Made by a program: the position numbers and the translations under genes
The notes under the pieces: generated by a model
What the model saw: the letters and a program-made list of their open reading frames with translations, nothing else
Databases searched by the model: none
What the model was told of the DNA's origin: nothing
In this document: positions 22,206 through 34,630 of the stretch, piece after piece
How the letters are laid out: the number at the start of each line of letters is the position of its first letter
Position numbering within the stretch: the first letter of the stretch is position 1
Origin: Polytrichum commune
Taxonomy: Eukaryota > Streptophyta > Polytrichopsida > Polytrichales > Polytrichaceae
Assembly (NCBI GenBank): GCA_950295325.1
Contig: OX485809.1
Coordinates: forward strand, 2,916,001 to 2,980,000
Length of the DNA stretch: 64,000 nt
Direction: 5' to 3'

Positions 22206-24932
22206 TTAGCTCATCGAAATCGCCACTGGGTTTAAGGTGGTCTTCATTCGTGATATTAGTTTAAATGTCTCCTCAGCCTCCACTTGGCGCCGAGGATCGC
22301 CTTGTGCTAGGGCTGATGAACGGTCAGGATGGAATCGTAGAAGTGCCTTCTTATAAGCGGCATTTACCTGCGAAGGTCAACATCATATATCAGTCCGATG
22401 CTCATACCTGGAACTCATAAGTTGCACAAATAGAAAAATTGACAGCAAGAAAGTATGAATGAACAAATGTAGGCCCAAGACAACACTTCCTTCGCATGAG
22501 TGAGGAGATCACAAGGTGAAAAATGTTACCTGTTGGGGGGATGGGAATATACCACCTTCGACAGGTATTTGAAGGCGACGAAGTAAAGATGCCAAATCTC
22601 TACATCCTAATGCCAATCGCTCAAGGTTGGCTTGAATCTCACCACGTATCTGCTCTTTCATATCCATAGTCCTCTCTTCCTGTTTTATAAAATCAGGAAA
22701 ACAATGAGAATAAGCTTTGTCAAAAATGTATAGGAAATTGAGTTAATTGATTCTCCAGTTGTCTAAGCTGTCAAAGACAGGTTCATGCTCAACCAACTAA
22801 AATACCTTTTGTTGTAATATGCGGATTTCCTCCAGCCGCATCTTCTGGCGATTCTCCATCTCATTTTTCCTATCAGTTTCAGCCCTCCTCCTTTTCCGTA
22901 ACCGCCGCGTCTCCTCGGCCTACCAACCAACCAGATACATGAATTCCACACTGGCTACTTCACAAGGTTAATACCTAGACCACCACATAAACAGAATGGG
23001 AATCACATCCATATAATTCCCAGCAATGAATCACACAACCCAATAAATCACCATAATTTGCACTATTTTGGAATGTGATCGTTTTCCACGCAATATTCAA
23101 CCCTTTCAAAGTGAGTACTCCCAACAATGACCTACAAGTCAATTGTGACAACTGTCATCCACATAGAAACCTCTTCATGCAGACCAAACTACATCATCTC
23201 AAAATGCAAGTGACCAGCATTTAATGTTGAGTCAGTGTTGTTACATACCCCTTCAGCATTCAACATTTAGGTGATGAACCATACATTGACTCAACTCACA
23301 TTTCACCTTTTAGTCTTCCAACTATAAATAATTGAAACAAAAGATTCAAATTCAAACCCTATATTTGATGAACATTGAGTCAATGTTGTAGTTTGATGTG
23401 ATTGAATCAATGTCAAATCAATGTTGAGACATGGCTCTAAAGGTTTGTGATGAAATACTAACTGCTGGGAGAGTTCCACAACCATACAGTAAGCAAACCA
23501 TTTACTGCTGCTACATGTCAAAGAAAGTGCTTCCCAAAGAACAGGTCAATTATCCAGTTTGACCACAGTAGAAGTAACAATTTTCCAGACTGGGCAAGTT
23601 TGCAGCTTAGTGTGCAGAACCCAGAGCAACCCCAAGGTTATGGGGGTGGGTCAACAAAATGGCTAAGTATCAGCTATGAACTTTTGGCCTTATTGATGAT
23701 CCCATTCATTTTCTTCATACCAACAGAGAAGTTTGAGATTCTTGGCGTGACCAGGGGACACTCTAAGGAACTCCAGATGTACCTGCTAAACTGTACACTC
23801 ACCCTTCTAAGTAAAGCAAATTAAATAGATACTTCCAATCATGTTAATTAAATGATGACACTACCCAAAAACAGTTTACCTGCTTTTCCAGCTCCTGCTG
23901 CCGCCTTGCCCATTCTTCTTCATCAGCCCGCTTAAAATCGTCGGTTTGCTTCAATTTCTCTCGATCACCAGCCAAGTCTGATGTTCCCGCAATCTCAGAA
24001 TTAGGTTCAGAACATCTTGCATTCCTAATGTTTTGGTCTGTCCCTTCTACTATGTCTATGAGATCATTTTTTCCACTTGTACTAGCTCCATTAGCAAAAC
24101 AGGTACGAGGCTCTGGCTGGTTCAGATTGAAGTCATGGAATTTTCCTGGCTCATGCGAACCTTTCCCCGTTTCTCTTGCTCCCGACGAGGTTTTGAACTG
24201 CACATCTGATGCAGGATTTACTTCTGCATCTTTGTTCCTGCCACTTAATGGACTACTTGCAGATCTAAACTGAGCTTCTTTTGGAGAACCAGCATGTGAA
24301 TCAGCCTCTTTATCTCCTGACACACTTGCAGTTGCAGCAAATGTGGTTTCTCCTTGACCCCTGTACTCCACATCAGTGATTTGAACCTCAGAATCTGTTG
24401 ATTCAGATGAGCTCATTGTCAGGTCATGACAACTCATATCTCCTACTTGGCCTGTGGGCCCATATGATTGACCTGTTTCAGATATTGCTTGGTCTGAGCC
24501 TTGACCTGCAGATGACACAGTTTCTCTACCAGGACGGGCGGATTGACTTCTCCAACCAAAAGTACCCGCTTTAGAGCCCTCACTTTGCATAGCCCGGTTT
24601 GTCCGGCGCCGTAACGTAGCTTCCTCCCATTGTTTCCTTAAATTATTTTGAGAATCATCTGCGAGTTCAGGATCTCTGGAAAAACACCCTCGCTTTCTAT
24701 TCCTGCTAAAATCCATCTTAGATGCAAAAGCTTTTGGCTCCATTTTCGACTGAAACGCCCTTCGAAGTTTGTTTGTCTCTGCAGGTGACACTCTCTGCCT
24801 CTGTGAGACACGCCAACCCACCACCTGACAGTCATCGTCATCACTATCATCCGAAGAACTCAGAGATCCAAAGCTTGAAACACTGGCACTGTATGTACTT
24901 GTTGGCATGGATGTGAACCTCATTGTACCCAT
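22206..24932 (-). CDS. J-domain protein with acidic, disordered N-terminus
   Basis: Predicted join on the minus strand: 24932-23880, 22919-22806, 22679-22530, 22367-22206, all with GT-AG borders and phase-0 junctions, about 492 residues. The start is the Met of MGTMRF, in an exon whose acceptor (TTGCAG) lies at about 24950; an additional upstream coding exon cannot be excluded. The N-terminal 330 residues are low-complexity, Ser/Asp/Glu-rich (SSSDDSDDDD). Next comes a charged coiled-coil-like stretch (ELEKQ, AEETRRLRKRRRAE, RKNEMENRQKMRLEE). The C-terminus is a J domain with AAYKKALLRFHPDRSS and AEETFKLISRMK; the HPD motif is intact. J domains stimulate Hsp70 ATPase activity. The C-terminal position recalls auxilin-like and NFKBIL1-like proteins, but the specific role is unknown. 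Confidence 0.82.
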
Positions 24933-24949
24933 TGGATCAGCACGGCTGC

Positions 24950-26784
24950 AAATTGCCAGATGAATGACACATGAGTAAACAAGCACTATACACCAAACAA
25001 ATGTAAATCTGAAAGCTCTTCAGCAAAGCAAAGCACAGCAAGAACATCCATCCACAAGTTCATTCAAATGTTGAGCTGGACCTAAGACGGGAAAAAAACT
25101 GCATTCAATCTGCATGCCTGCCGATAAGGGCATGAAGATAACCTGGATGAGCTTTTGGCCTATTTTCATATTCAGAGCAAAATTAAAATTCTTTATTTTA
25201 AATAAAGTAAAAAAATAAAAATAAAAATCTAGACCATAATCCTCACTTTGAACATCACCATACTTGGTGTTAGGTATCTGGGACTTCTAGAACACACCAA
25301 GAAGCATATCCCCTGCAATTTGATCATTGATGCCCTATGATTGCTCAAAGTGCAGCAAAAAAACTAAGAGAGTAGAAAAGTGATAGAGGTAGTCAGAGGA
25401 TCTGTTCCACACCATTGCCTTGATACAAGTGGTGGTTATCTCCATCTAAGCTCCATTTGGCAGTCCAGATCCTCAATTCAAAACTCATGGCCATCACAAA
25501 AATAGACAACCCAATGTCCAGGAAGGGGCTTTTGTCACATCTAGATAGTACTAATAAAACTTATTGTGTTCCACAGAAACTGGGACACAGGTATTTCGCA
25601 AAACATATCCAACCCTGAATAGAGTGAAATGAAAACAGAAAGAGTAGCATGTGGGTGACAAGATGATCTGAGACGGTGGCAAGTTTACATATTTTTCAAT
25701 ACTTCTTACAAATACTGCGAAGCTGTCTCTGAGAATAAAGAATACATCTCTACAACATGATAAGGGTGCCTCACAACTCAACCCAAAACATTCCAGATGC
25801 TTGTGCTATTCTGATCTCCACCAATTTGATAGTGGGCTCCATCGGAAGCATCTACACCCACCAGCTGGTTCTCACAAACTGTTGTAGGTCCTAGTTGTCT
25901 GGTGATGGAAATTGAAACTATAGACATTCCATTCATCCCTCTACGCCATCTCCAACATATGATATTTGCAAAAAACTGAACCCACCCTCCTCCCATTCCC
26001 CCTGCAAACTCCTCTAATCAACATGGTACCTGGTGGCACATTCCCTGGACCTGATAATATTTCTCTGAGTTGAGTGTCTCTTGTAACCAGGACGCCTCTG
26101 TCCCTCCGCCATCCACTTACAAATCCGCCTCCATCATACATCTGAAACAGGCCTCAGACCGAACCAACCATCTAGCCGAACCCAAACTCTTACAAAATCA
26201 TTGCACTGCTATCCCAGATAGCCTTCCGACTTTATAAACACCCTATTGTGCACCAGTTAGTGCAACTTACACCCAAATTCCTTGTACTCTGCTGTCAGCT
26301 GAACCACCCCTCATAACTTTTCTTCTTCATCCTACTTGGGGCGCCAATGCCCATTAAGATGAAGCTCAACCCCCCCCCCCCAGCACCACCACCACCACCT
26401 CTCTCTCTCTCTCTCTCTCTCAAAAGCAAGAAAGACTTGTTGCCTTCTGGGCCTCGAACAACATCGCCCAGTTCCCATTCCAAATGCATCATCGTCTTTT
26501 ATTTTATCCTCTCAGGTGAGCACTACCGACAACGAAAGATTGGTGTGGTATGAACTTATGCTACCCCTCCATCTCTCTGCACATAAGGTTTTCCTATACA
26601 AATAGCAGACAGCAATTGCTTCAATTTTTAAACAATAGTAAAATAGAACCATTCCTACTCGCGATGATGATGGTTAATTTAGGTCCACAATCACCATCTG
26701 ATGATGGAGAGACCCAGCAGGCGCCTTTTACTTCATGGCCACCTAGGGTTAATGAAATGAGAGTGAGGAAACCCCGTACCTACC
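24950..26784 (-). other. Presumed 5' introns/UTR of the J-domain gene
   Basis: A strong minus-strand donor CAG|GTAGGT at 26784/26783 fits an untranslated first exon to its right. An acceptor TTTCAG directly precedes ATGTATG at about 26141. The ORF from that ATG (MYDGGGFVSGWRRDRG) ends at a donor-like CAG|GTACCA, but its phase does not join the next exon, so it is not included in the CDS. The plus strand shows C and CT tracts at 26371-26420. Confidence 0.4.
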
Positions 26785-27660
26785 TGCTGTTATAAACAAG
26801 AAGAAGATGAGGGATGAGGAACAACAACAACAACAACAGCGAGCGCCCACTACCACGGAATGTTGGAAAACAAGCAACAGCCCTCGCTCACCTTGTCATG
26901 TTAATCGCCTCCCCTGCACCGCCCGAGCCCCATCGGCGCCAGTTTATCGCACCGCCCAGACCACGAAATTGAAAGCCCGGACTTCGGAATTGGAAGCCCC
27001 GCCTCGGAGGTTGCTCCGGCAGCTCCCACATGCACACACACTCTCCACCAATTGGCCGAGCTTTGCAATAAGGTACGTTCTGTCACCCCTACCCTTCGCT
27101 TCAAAGACACGAATTCGGAAACAACCACGAGAAACAGAAAATTCCGCGCGCTTCGAGCAAACCCTAGAAGCAATTGGGGATGCAAAATGCGAGGGGCTTG
27201 GCTGAAGCAGCAGATTCGACGCTTTTGCGCATGCATGTATGTATCCGCCGGCGGCTATACGAGGTTACGAGAGCCACCGAGGATGTGACGATTTTGCGAT
27301 GTAAAGAAAGACAGACAGAAGTAACCATAACCAGAAGAGGAAACGGAAACGGAATCTTCGTGCACTTCAGCAAACCCTAGGATCCCGCAAGAGTGCGAAC
27401 GGAGGGCAATTGCATCGCGTGTCAACCTGTATTGTTACAACATCTAGTGACGGCAAGGGCGCGTGGAGCAGATGGAATGGGAATTGCGATGTGAGGAGGC
27501 CAGAATTGGTGGTGACGCATGTCGGAGATGGCGGGAGGGCCATCAACGAAGCACCCCGGGCACCGCGGAGAAGCCCTCGAAGCGAGGGAAAAGCTGGCGG
27601 ATTACTGTAGAATCTACGAGCTCGGGAGCTGAAAATCTACGAAATTGTAAATGACGAAAG
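26785..27660 (-). promoter_or_regulatory. GC-richer 5' region/promoter of the J-domain gene
   Basis: The composition is richer in GC than the surroundings, as at plant transcription start regions. Two AAACCCTA telo-box motifs occur on the plus strand (27161 and 27372); such boxes are common near plant promoters of housekeeping genes. A (CAA)n microsatellite is at about 26821-26838. Short ORFs overlap on both strands, but none has motifs. The transcription start is not determined. Confidence 0.5.
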
Positions 27661-27782
27661 GGCGACTGGAGGCTGCAATCTAGGCAGGCAAGAGATGTGG
27701 GCGCAATCATCAACAGCGGTCATTGGCAACGGATACTGCCAACCAAAACCTTGGCCCACCAATTGGCTGCCCTTTTACTTAA

Positions 27783-28162
27783 GGGCATGTTTACATGAAA
27801 GCCAGTAGGCCATGGCTCTTGAAAATCCTTGCATTCTCATTGGCTGACAGTGCCACGAGCCCATGTTTTAGGTTTACATGAGGTAAATTTGAACTGCAAT
27901 CCATAATAGTTTTCTATGGATGAAAAATCTTCATGGGTCCAACATGGTAAGTATGAATAATGTTGGCCAAGATTGTAGGGGGGGGGTTTTGGGACAACCT
28001 CCAAGGTGAGCCTGGTAGAATGTGCAACAAGAATTTGGGTTTACAGTAAGGGCTCGTGACTTTGGGCTATAGTCCATGAACTTCTCAATGCTCTCATTCA
28101 AAAAGTGGGGTACCAAGGTCGTTTGGGAAGCATGGTCTCATGCCTTTAGTGTAAATAGGCCC
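27783..28162. mobile_element. Tourist-like (PIF/Harbinger) MITE
   Basis: Imperfect TIRs begin GGGCATGTTTACATGAAAG on the left and GGGCCTATTTACACTAAAG (inverted) on the right. The left TIR is preceded by TAA (27780-27782) and the right one followed by TAA (28163-28165), the TWA duplication typical of PIF/Harbinger. It is 380 bp with no transposase. It sits just upstream of the J-domain gene's 5' region. Most GGGCC(T)GTTTA-type Tourist elements look alike, supporting the call. Confidence 0.75.
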
Positions 28163-28189
28163 TAAGTTAGCCCTCTAGACACTAGGGTA

Positions 28190-28500
28190 TGGTAGATGGG
28201 TCTTAAATGGTTACTTTTCCCACTACCCTACTTCTCCTAGGATTTGAAACTTGCGATTAGGACAAGATGGTTAGAGAATCCAATTTGAGATCATAGCTAC
28301 TTTCCTTGTACTTTTTGAAGCTCGTGTGAATATCTTATACATCATCAAAGTGAAGATTCTCATACCCATTAAATGGTCATATAGGGTCAATGTGAAGATT
28401 CTCATACCCATTATGGAGCCACAACCCAAACACATACCACTCAAATATAGGTGTCCAATTTAAAAAACAAATCGATTAGGGGTTGTCTACTTTATGCGGC
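28190..28500 (+). repeat. Dispersed repeat family D, copy 2
   Basis: It follows copy 1 (12732-13095) almost throughout: GGTCTTAAATGGTTACT, then GTGAAGATTCTCATACCCAT and ACCACTCAAATATAGGTGTC. The segment with GTGAAGATTCTCATACCCAT is itself duplicated in tandem here. Confidence 0.65.
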
Positions 28501-29039
28501 TCTATTGTGAGCATTTTCAATTCCACAAAAAAACTTGGAAGTTGGATCAAGTCATGAAATGTCTTATCCACTTAGAACTTGTTGTCGCGTAAACAAGAAA
28601 ACGGTAGAACCGTGAGGCTCTGTCCTTTATTATGAAAGACTATAATTGTAGTTGTCCACTTTGCTCATGCCAATTCATGGCTCTTCACTATACCAAACCT
28701 TTCTTGGATTTTGTGCACCTTCTTCTCAAATACAGGTCAAGGATTGAAGCTACGCATTTATCACCCAAAATTTTTAAAATAAATAATCAAGAACTACCGA
28801 AATAACTATAGTTAACTAGATTTCTTTCAATGCATTTTAAGGAGCACTTGTATGCATGTATGTATATATATAAACTATAGTTAACATCCACATTACATAA
28901 AGTGGACCAAAAATAACAAGAACAAGTAACGTCCAAGTGTGAACACAAAGTGGTTAGGAAATTTGCTCTTGAAACGAAGAAGTTGATGCATAGTCTCTGT
29001 CCTATAGACAGAGCCAATAATGATTGTGTGTTACTGCAG
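28501..29039. other. Intergenic, no gene seen
   Basis: AT-rich, short ORFs without motifs. Confidence 0.6.
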
Positions 29040-29047
29040 CTCGAGTA

Positions 29048-30477
29048 CTCGGGGGGTGCACTGTACTAAACATGTACGAGTATACGTGAGTGCACAGGAG
29101 GGGTATTGATTTGGACCTTGCCGTATTACGTATACATATGGTATACATGTTATAAGTTATAGTTACGTACATATGTGGAAGGCCTTTAAAAAATATACAA
29201 TAATTGTACTTGTATGGTATTGTTACTATACTACATATCATAAGTTTTCATATTGGATGAAATTAGGATTAACTAGGATTAACGATTTTCGTTAGCAACC
29301 TTATAGGGTAGTATGAACCCATGTACAAGGTGTCAAGGTAATATCGGGGAAAGAGGCAGTATTAGGGTTTTGAAATGATTCGTTCAACTCAAAGTAACAA
29401 GGACCCTTTTCCCCTCCCATCCCTAGGTTTTTGTTTTCTCTTTTTGTCGGGTGCTGAAGGTTTTTGTTTTCTCTTCTAGTTGGGCGCCGAAGGTTTTTTG
29501 TTTTCTCTTCTCATATAGCCTGCTTCTTTTGCCGACAACTGCTTCACTTTTCCTTCTTTCACTTGTTGCTTTCAACGCTTCTCAGCGTCCATGCGGTTAC
29601 TGCTGCCATGGGAATCACCGAAAGTCATGACATTGTCATGGCCTCGTTCTGAAATTCCCTCTCTCTCAAATGCAAAGTCACATGTGGCTTATGTAATGGC
29701 AGGGGAGTCTAGAATTTTTAAAAGTACACTTGTTAGTCAATTGAATGGCAATCCTTCTTTGTCTAAAGATCGGTTGACTCGAATTAGAGCTGGCATATTA
29801 TATATGAAGCCTAAACTCTTGAGTGTTGGAAACCATGACACTTTGTTAAAGCTTGGTTGTGACTGTGGTGTGTGTTTTTTGAGCACACATGAAGCTAAAA
29901 CTGTGAAAAAACGAGGTAGGCCAAAAAAATCTACTCGAGTTAAGGTTTGGTTTGTTGGGAGAGTTTATAAGATACGGAGGAAGTTTGGTAATCGTTGGAT
30001 GGAGTATAGGGATCCAATTGACTTGATGGACCGTCCATCAAACGTGGAGATTGGTTTATGTTGGTATCAAAAAGGGGCTAACAACAAGTGGACATATGAT
30101 CTTATTGATCATTTGATGGTAGACTTAGAGACAATAATTGCATTGGCTACAATGACATATATTGGTGAATCAAATGTTTATGAGTTACATCCAGGAGATG
30201 AAAAAGTTTTCAACGACTTTGTTGATGAAAGCTAGGATATTTTGTTATACATATTATAGGGGTTGATTATTGTTCAAAAGTATATTTGTATACTTATGTT
30301 AATGACTATATATGAATGGATGTTTTTTGTGTATACATATTGTCACTTGTATATTTATTGTTACAATTCTATGTGTATTACTTCATTTCACAAAAAATAA
30401 CTTGTATATAGGGGGTTTTTAGAGTATGCAGTGAATGCACGTGATTATAGGTTTTAATGAAAGGTGCACCCCCCGAG
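29048..30477 (+). mobile_element. DNA transposon with 8-bp TSD and an AT-hook ORF
   Basis: Perfect 14-base TIRs CTCGGGGGGTGCAC bound 1430 bp. An exact 8-bp duplication CTCGAGTA flanks them at 29040-29047 and 30478-30485. Sub-terminal TACGTGAGTGCACAGGAG and GGGGTATT motifs match the 496-bp element at 13504-13999. One intact ORF (29591-30235) occupies the centre, with a threefold GTTTTTGTTTTCTCTT repeat just upstream (about 29430-29505). TSD length and termini are hAT-like, but no transposase motif is visible. It may be a non-autonomous carrier or an unfamiliar class. Confidence 0.85.
29591..30235 (+). CDS. AT-hook protein encoded in a DNA transposon, unknown family
   Basis: The ORF is 214 codons, intact from Met to stop; an alternative start is the Met at 29624. 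Around residues 106-113 it has KKRGRPKK, a canonical AT-hook core (RGRPKK) that binds the minor groove of AT-rich DNA and could also act as a nuclear signal. A CDCGVC motif occurs at about 89-94. A later segment (KVWFVGRVYKIRRKFGNRWMEYRDP, then CWYQKGANNKWTYDL) is rich in aromatic and basic residues and looks folded. There is no BED finger, DDE triad or helicase motif. I do not recognise the family. Whether it is expressed is unknown; intactness in a TE nest suggests either recent insertion or constraint. Confidence 0.6.
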   Translation: MRLLLPWESPKVMTLSWPRSEIPSLSNAKSHVAYVMAGESRIFKSTLVSQLNGNPSLSKDRLTRIRAGILYMKPKLLSVGNHDTLLKLGCDCGVCFLSTHEAKTVKKRGRPKKSTRVKVWFVGRVYKIRRKFGNRWMEYRDPIDLMDRPSNVEIGLCWYQKGANNKWTYDLIDHLMVDLETIIALATMTYIGESNVYELHPGDEKVFNDFVDES

Positions 30478-30485
30478 CTCGAGTA

Positions 30486-32978
30486 CCAACCACCACTAAC
30501 AAGTAAAACTAAAGCATGGCAAAAACACACATAAACAACACACCTTCACAAAGAAGGAAGAGAGTCAAACCTTGCAAGAGCTTTAATTCTCTCTTCAAAG
30601 GCACATAATGAGTCAAGTTATCTCTCACTCCACCACGGGAGAATCCAAGAGTGTAAGTAGGGGGAGAAGAACTCAAGATTTATTACAAAAACATGCAATC
30701 TTCATCTCACACAAGCTCTCTCCACACACTCACTCACAAGGCTCGACTTGGCAAGAATGCCAAGCCAAGGAGGAGGCTCCTCTAGGATTCATCCATCCAA
30801 ATCTAAGTGGATGAAACCCCACGGATAAGGTGTGGCCGCCGACGCCGCATACTGTGACATTGCGAAATACAAATATTATATTTTCAAGATTCAAAATCAG
30901 ATCGGAGATGTAAAGTTTTAAGAGGTCATGTGAAGATTCTCTTTTTCTTCAAACGATCACATAGGGTTTTCAAATTGTGTTAACTATTGGACCTAGAAAA
31001 GTGTTCATATTTTCGACACATAGTCCAATACTATTGTAACACATGTATTTTTGGTGTTCATTCTTAATTACAAGCCTTATCATATACCACTTAAATATAG
31101 GTGACATGTTATGTAGAATGACCGTAGAAGACCCACATATCTTAAAGTGGATGGAATATATGGGTCACCTTACATTATGGCCAAGGGTTGTGGTCATGCA
31201 ATTGTGTGGGCCCTTGAAACTCATCTGAAGGTTGTACATTGAACAAATGAAATTGATTTTTGTGTGGTCATAGGGCTTCACAGAGTGCAAAGACATACCC
31301 AACCGTACAAGGCTCGACTTTACATTATTTCATTGCCAGCCTATTCATGTGGGCCCTTCCACACAATAACTTATAACTAATCAAGGATTGTGAGATTTGA
31401 AGTGTCGAGGTCTCCCAATTTTATGGTCCACCTATTTGAGGTGGGTTGGATGCAATTTTCCGATCATAAAATGTCATAGGAACATTATTCATTTCATATC
31501 TTGTAGGACTCATGTAGTGTTTCATCCATTCAAATGTCTTTGGTTTCTTAGACCCTCAACTCGTAGTGTAATGTGAATTGGTCTTGGCCTCTTCCACCAA
31601 TAAGATATTCTATATTCCAATGGTCTTCTTGAAGTCTCATGGTGAAAGGTTATGCAAAAGATGGGATCATATTATATTGGATCATCATGGCATGCACGGG
31701 GAGGTCACTTCATTGTCAAGTTGACATCAAGTGCGGACAAAGTTTGCTACCCCTATATTACATGCCATATATAATTTTAAAATTTATGATATTTTTTCTA
31801 CATATACATAATCATTGATAGTATCTTTTTATAAATTTTTATATTTTTAGTCATATTTATTTATTTTAGTAATTGTTTTAGTTCAATTTTGTGTCAATCT
31901 AGTTAGAAACGGTATGTTTTATGAAAAAAACAAATCATCAAAGTTAGTTACCACTTTTGACTATGTCATAGGTACTGTGTATATCTATTCATGAAAAAAA
32001 TTTGATAAAATTTTGACCCATTTTGGTGGTGCAACTTACCAAAAGAAGATTTTTTTTGGTCACACGTAGTGTTCAACTTGGCAATGGAGTGATCCCCCCG
32101 TGATGGCATGTTCAACACTTCGCATGTTGGATCGTTTTTGTGCCACATCACCTCTTCTTCTTTGTATGTAGTTTCAATCACCAAATTTGTGGCACGTGAC
32201 TTTCACCAAAAGACGAACTACGTGGTTGTTGTTAAAGTGTATGGTGATACATGGGTCCCAAATGTAAGATGTTGATATATAGGGGGTCGCAAATGGAGCC
32301 ACCACTTTGGCACCAATGATGGAGATTTCTTTTTATGGGTGCTAATGATAGCTTATCACTTGACTCATGGGGAGGAAAGGCCACATGTAAGCAAACTTGA
32401 AGTAACATGTGTATATATGTATGCATAACAAGTGAGGATCGTGACTCTCAAATAGGTCAATCACTACGATACTTACTTAGATGCTTCAAAATGAAGATAA
32501 GTAACTCTCTGCAACATTTAGATGTTTGAGAAATGAGAAACAACTACGTGAACACAATAGAGAAAATTCAAAAAAATCACAAGGAATTGTCCCTTGCACT
32601 AGGTAGTACAATCACAAGTTTACACTGTGTGCCATGTGATTAGGGACAACTTCACTTTTGTCATGATGTGGATCACTTGTTTTTTTCCTTCTCTAAAATC
32701 CTTTCGGCATGGGAGAGGCCACTATCTAATGCCAATAAGGAAATCAAGTGTTCTTTGGGGGCACACCCATCATTGCAAGTTAGAAGTGAGTACATAGCTT
32801 AGCAACAAATAGCGACCGATGAGGGGTACCGTGATGGATGGAGTGGGTGTGACCCCCACCAACACATGAGATGGGAGGGTGACATTCGGGCATCACATAC
32901 CACATGATGCCATGTGTGCTCTCAAGTCCGACAAACTCGCACATTGCATATCCCTAACCAATAATTAAGGTATGTGTA
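30486..32978. other. Intergenic, repeats only
   Basis: Contains repeat D copy 3 (about 30925-31115). No ORF with motifs; the longest are under 75 codons. Confidence 0.55.
30925..31115 (+). repeat. Dispersed repeat family D, copy 3
   Basis: GAAGATTCTCTTTTTCTTCA, GACCTAGAAAAGTG and ACCACTTAAATATAGGTGAC occur in the family order. Confidence 0.55.
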
Positions 32979-33370
32979 TGTTATTCGGTTGGCACCACGG
33001 GCCTTGGCTTGGTGGTTAGGGCTCATGGTCCCCAATGAGGAGGTTGCGGGTTCTATTCCCCATGCCGGCGTGGTGCTCACCACCTTAGTCCACCCAACTA
33101 TGGTGGGGGGTCCTTGGACCTTGTTATGTGGGTACCTCAAAAGCCCTTTGGGGGCATACCATGTCCGGTATCTTCAAGGCACTAGTGGCTAGCTAGGAAC
33201 TAGTATAGTGTGCCCCTATAGTGTCCATCCTCGAAAGGGGAGAGTAGTATTTGTCCCAATGTCCCCTTGTCCAGTGGGCATCGGGTCATTTGCATTACGA
33301 ACAAACATTTTATTCACGCCGGCCCCTTGCTTGAAAGGGGTTGGAGTTTCTATCTATCTGTTATTTGGTT
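32979..33370 (+). mobile_element. tRNA-derived SINE, full length, with target-site duplication
   Basis: The body 32991-33358 starts GGCACCACGGGCCTTGGC, has the A-box-like TGGCTTGGTGG (33005-33015) and B-box-like GGTTCTATTCC (33049-33059), and ends in TATCTATC. A flanking repeat TGTTATTCGGTT/TGTTATTTGGTT (32979-32990, 33359-33370) differs by one base. Same family as 7.2 and 55.3 kb. Confidence 0.87.
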
Positions 33371-33384
33371 CATTTATCATGCTC

Positions 33385-33529
33385 GTAACATCATTCAGAT
33401 CCATAGCAATGCTTTGTGGGACTGACAATATTCCACAAATTTTTCTCCACATTCAGACTGAATATGAGAAATATTATGTGGAATATTTTCAGTCCCACAA
33501 AACATTATTATGGATCTAAAAAATGTTAC
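33385..33529. mobile_element. MITE family M, copy 2
   Basis: Ends GTAACATCATTCAGATCCAT and the inverse, with GGGACTGACAATATTCCAC inside each. Flanked by GCTC on both sides (33381-33384, 33530-33533), a possible 4-bp duplication. Confidence 0.8.
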
Positions 33530-34394
33530 GCTCTCCAACTTTTGTTGATTAGACTTACACAATGGAGCTTGTGTAGCGTTAGCAAATCTGCGAGAAGAAT
33601 CAACAAAAATCAAATCTTCCTAATTTAGTTATGGTTAGCGGAAGCGAACGTTTGTTGATTTTTTAATTGAATATGTATATGCCCCCTAATTATGTATTCA
33701 CCGTTGAGTATGAAGTAGTTAATGAAAATTGAAGATGTAGTCCAATTCCTTCTAAATATGTGTCTAAATGATGTTTGTTCTTTGATCCTCATGTAACCAA
33801 AACCCAATAACTATAGGGGTCCGATTAGGAAAAGTATCCAAATAACACCTACGTACCTTACTTGCTCACCACTTTACAAAAGTAGTGAGCACGTCAATCG
33901 TGGGTGCACGTAAACTTTTTTTCACACACTAAAGTTAACATAAAAGGGAAAAGATAACCATTCATGCCACTAAGTTCTCAAGGAATCGAAGTCATTCTTT
34001 TTCTTGTGGACATTGTCCACACATTTTTTTCCAATGGAGTTATACCCAAAAATGCATTGATACTGGTGCATTATGTGTGGGAGAATATTCCAATTCCGTT
34101 CCAACACACCTGTATGCAAGTCTATAAACAATTAAGGGAATTAGGTCAACCTAATATCGACACCAAACTTATGACCGCTCAAATGAAAGGGAGAGTGTCA
34201 TATTAGATCACAAGTCTGAGGTATTTGAGGATCTCGTATTCATGAACTTATCATAAATAAGAGAGTTTGTGGAGAGAAATTGCAAAATTACACATGTACA
34301 TGGCCCTATTGCGGGCACTTCCAATTCCACGTACAACTTCAAATTATTGAATCAAAGCATGAATTGTCTCATCCAACCAGCAATTGTGAATCAC

Positions 34395-34630
34395 GTCATT
34401 TCAAGTTTCATAAGTGGAGTTGAGATGCAAAAATCGTGGGACGACAAAGAGAAGATTCTTTGTCTCTTCAAGTGGTCACACATGCCCTCCCAATTGTGTT
34501 CACAACTGGACCTAGAATGATTGAATATATTTTTGAGCACGTAGTCTAATCTCGTTGAAACACGTGTCTGTTGGGTGTGCATTCCTAACTACAAATCTTG
34601 CCATGTACTCGCCATATACCACTCAAACAA
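34395..34630 (+). repeat. Dispersed repeat family D, copy 4
   Basis: GAAGATTCTTTGTCTCTTCA, CTGGACCTAGAATGATTGAA and ATATACCACTCAAACA occur in the family order. A fifth copy lies at about 35395-35600 and a short sixth at about 35885-35970. Confidence 0.6.

Noticed and set aside
26030-26141. Extra coding exon of the J-domain gene (MYDGGGFVSG...)
   Set aside because: It has an acceptor and donor-like sequence, but its phase does not join the downstream exon without a frameshift.
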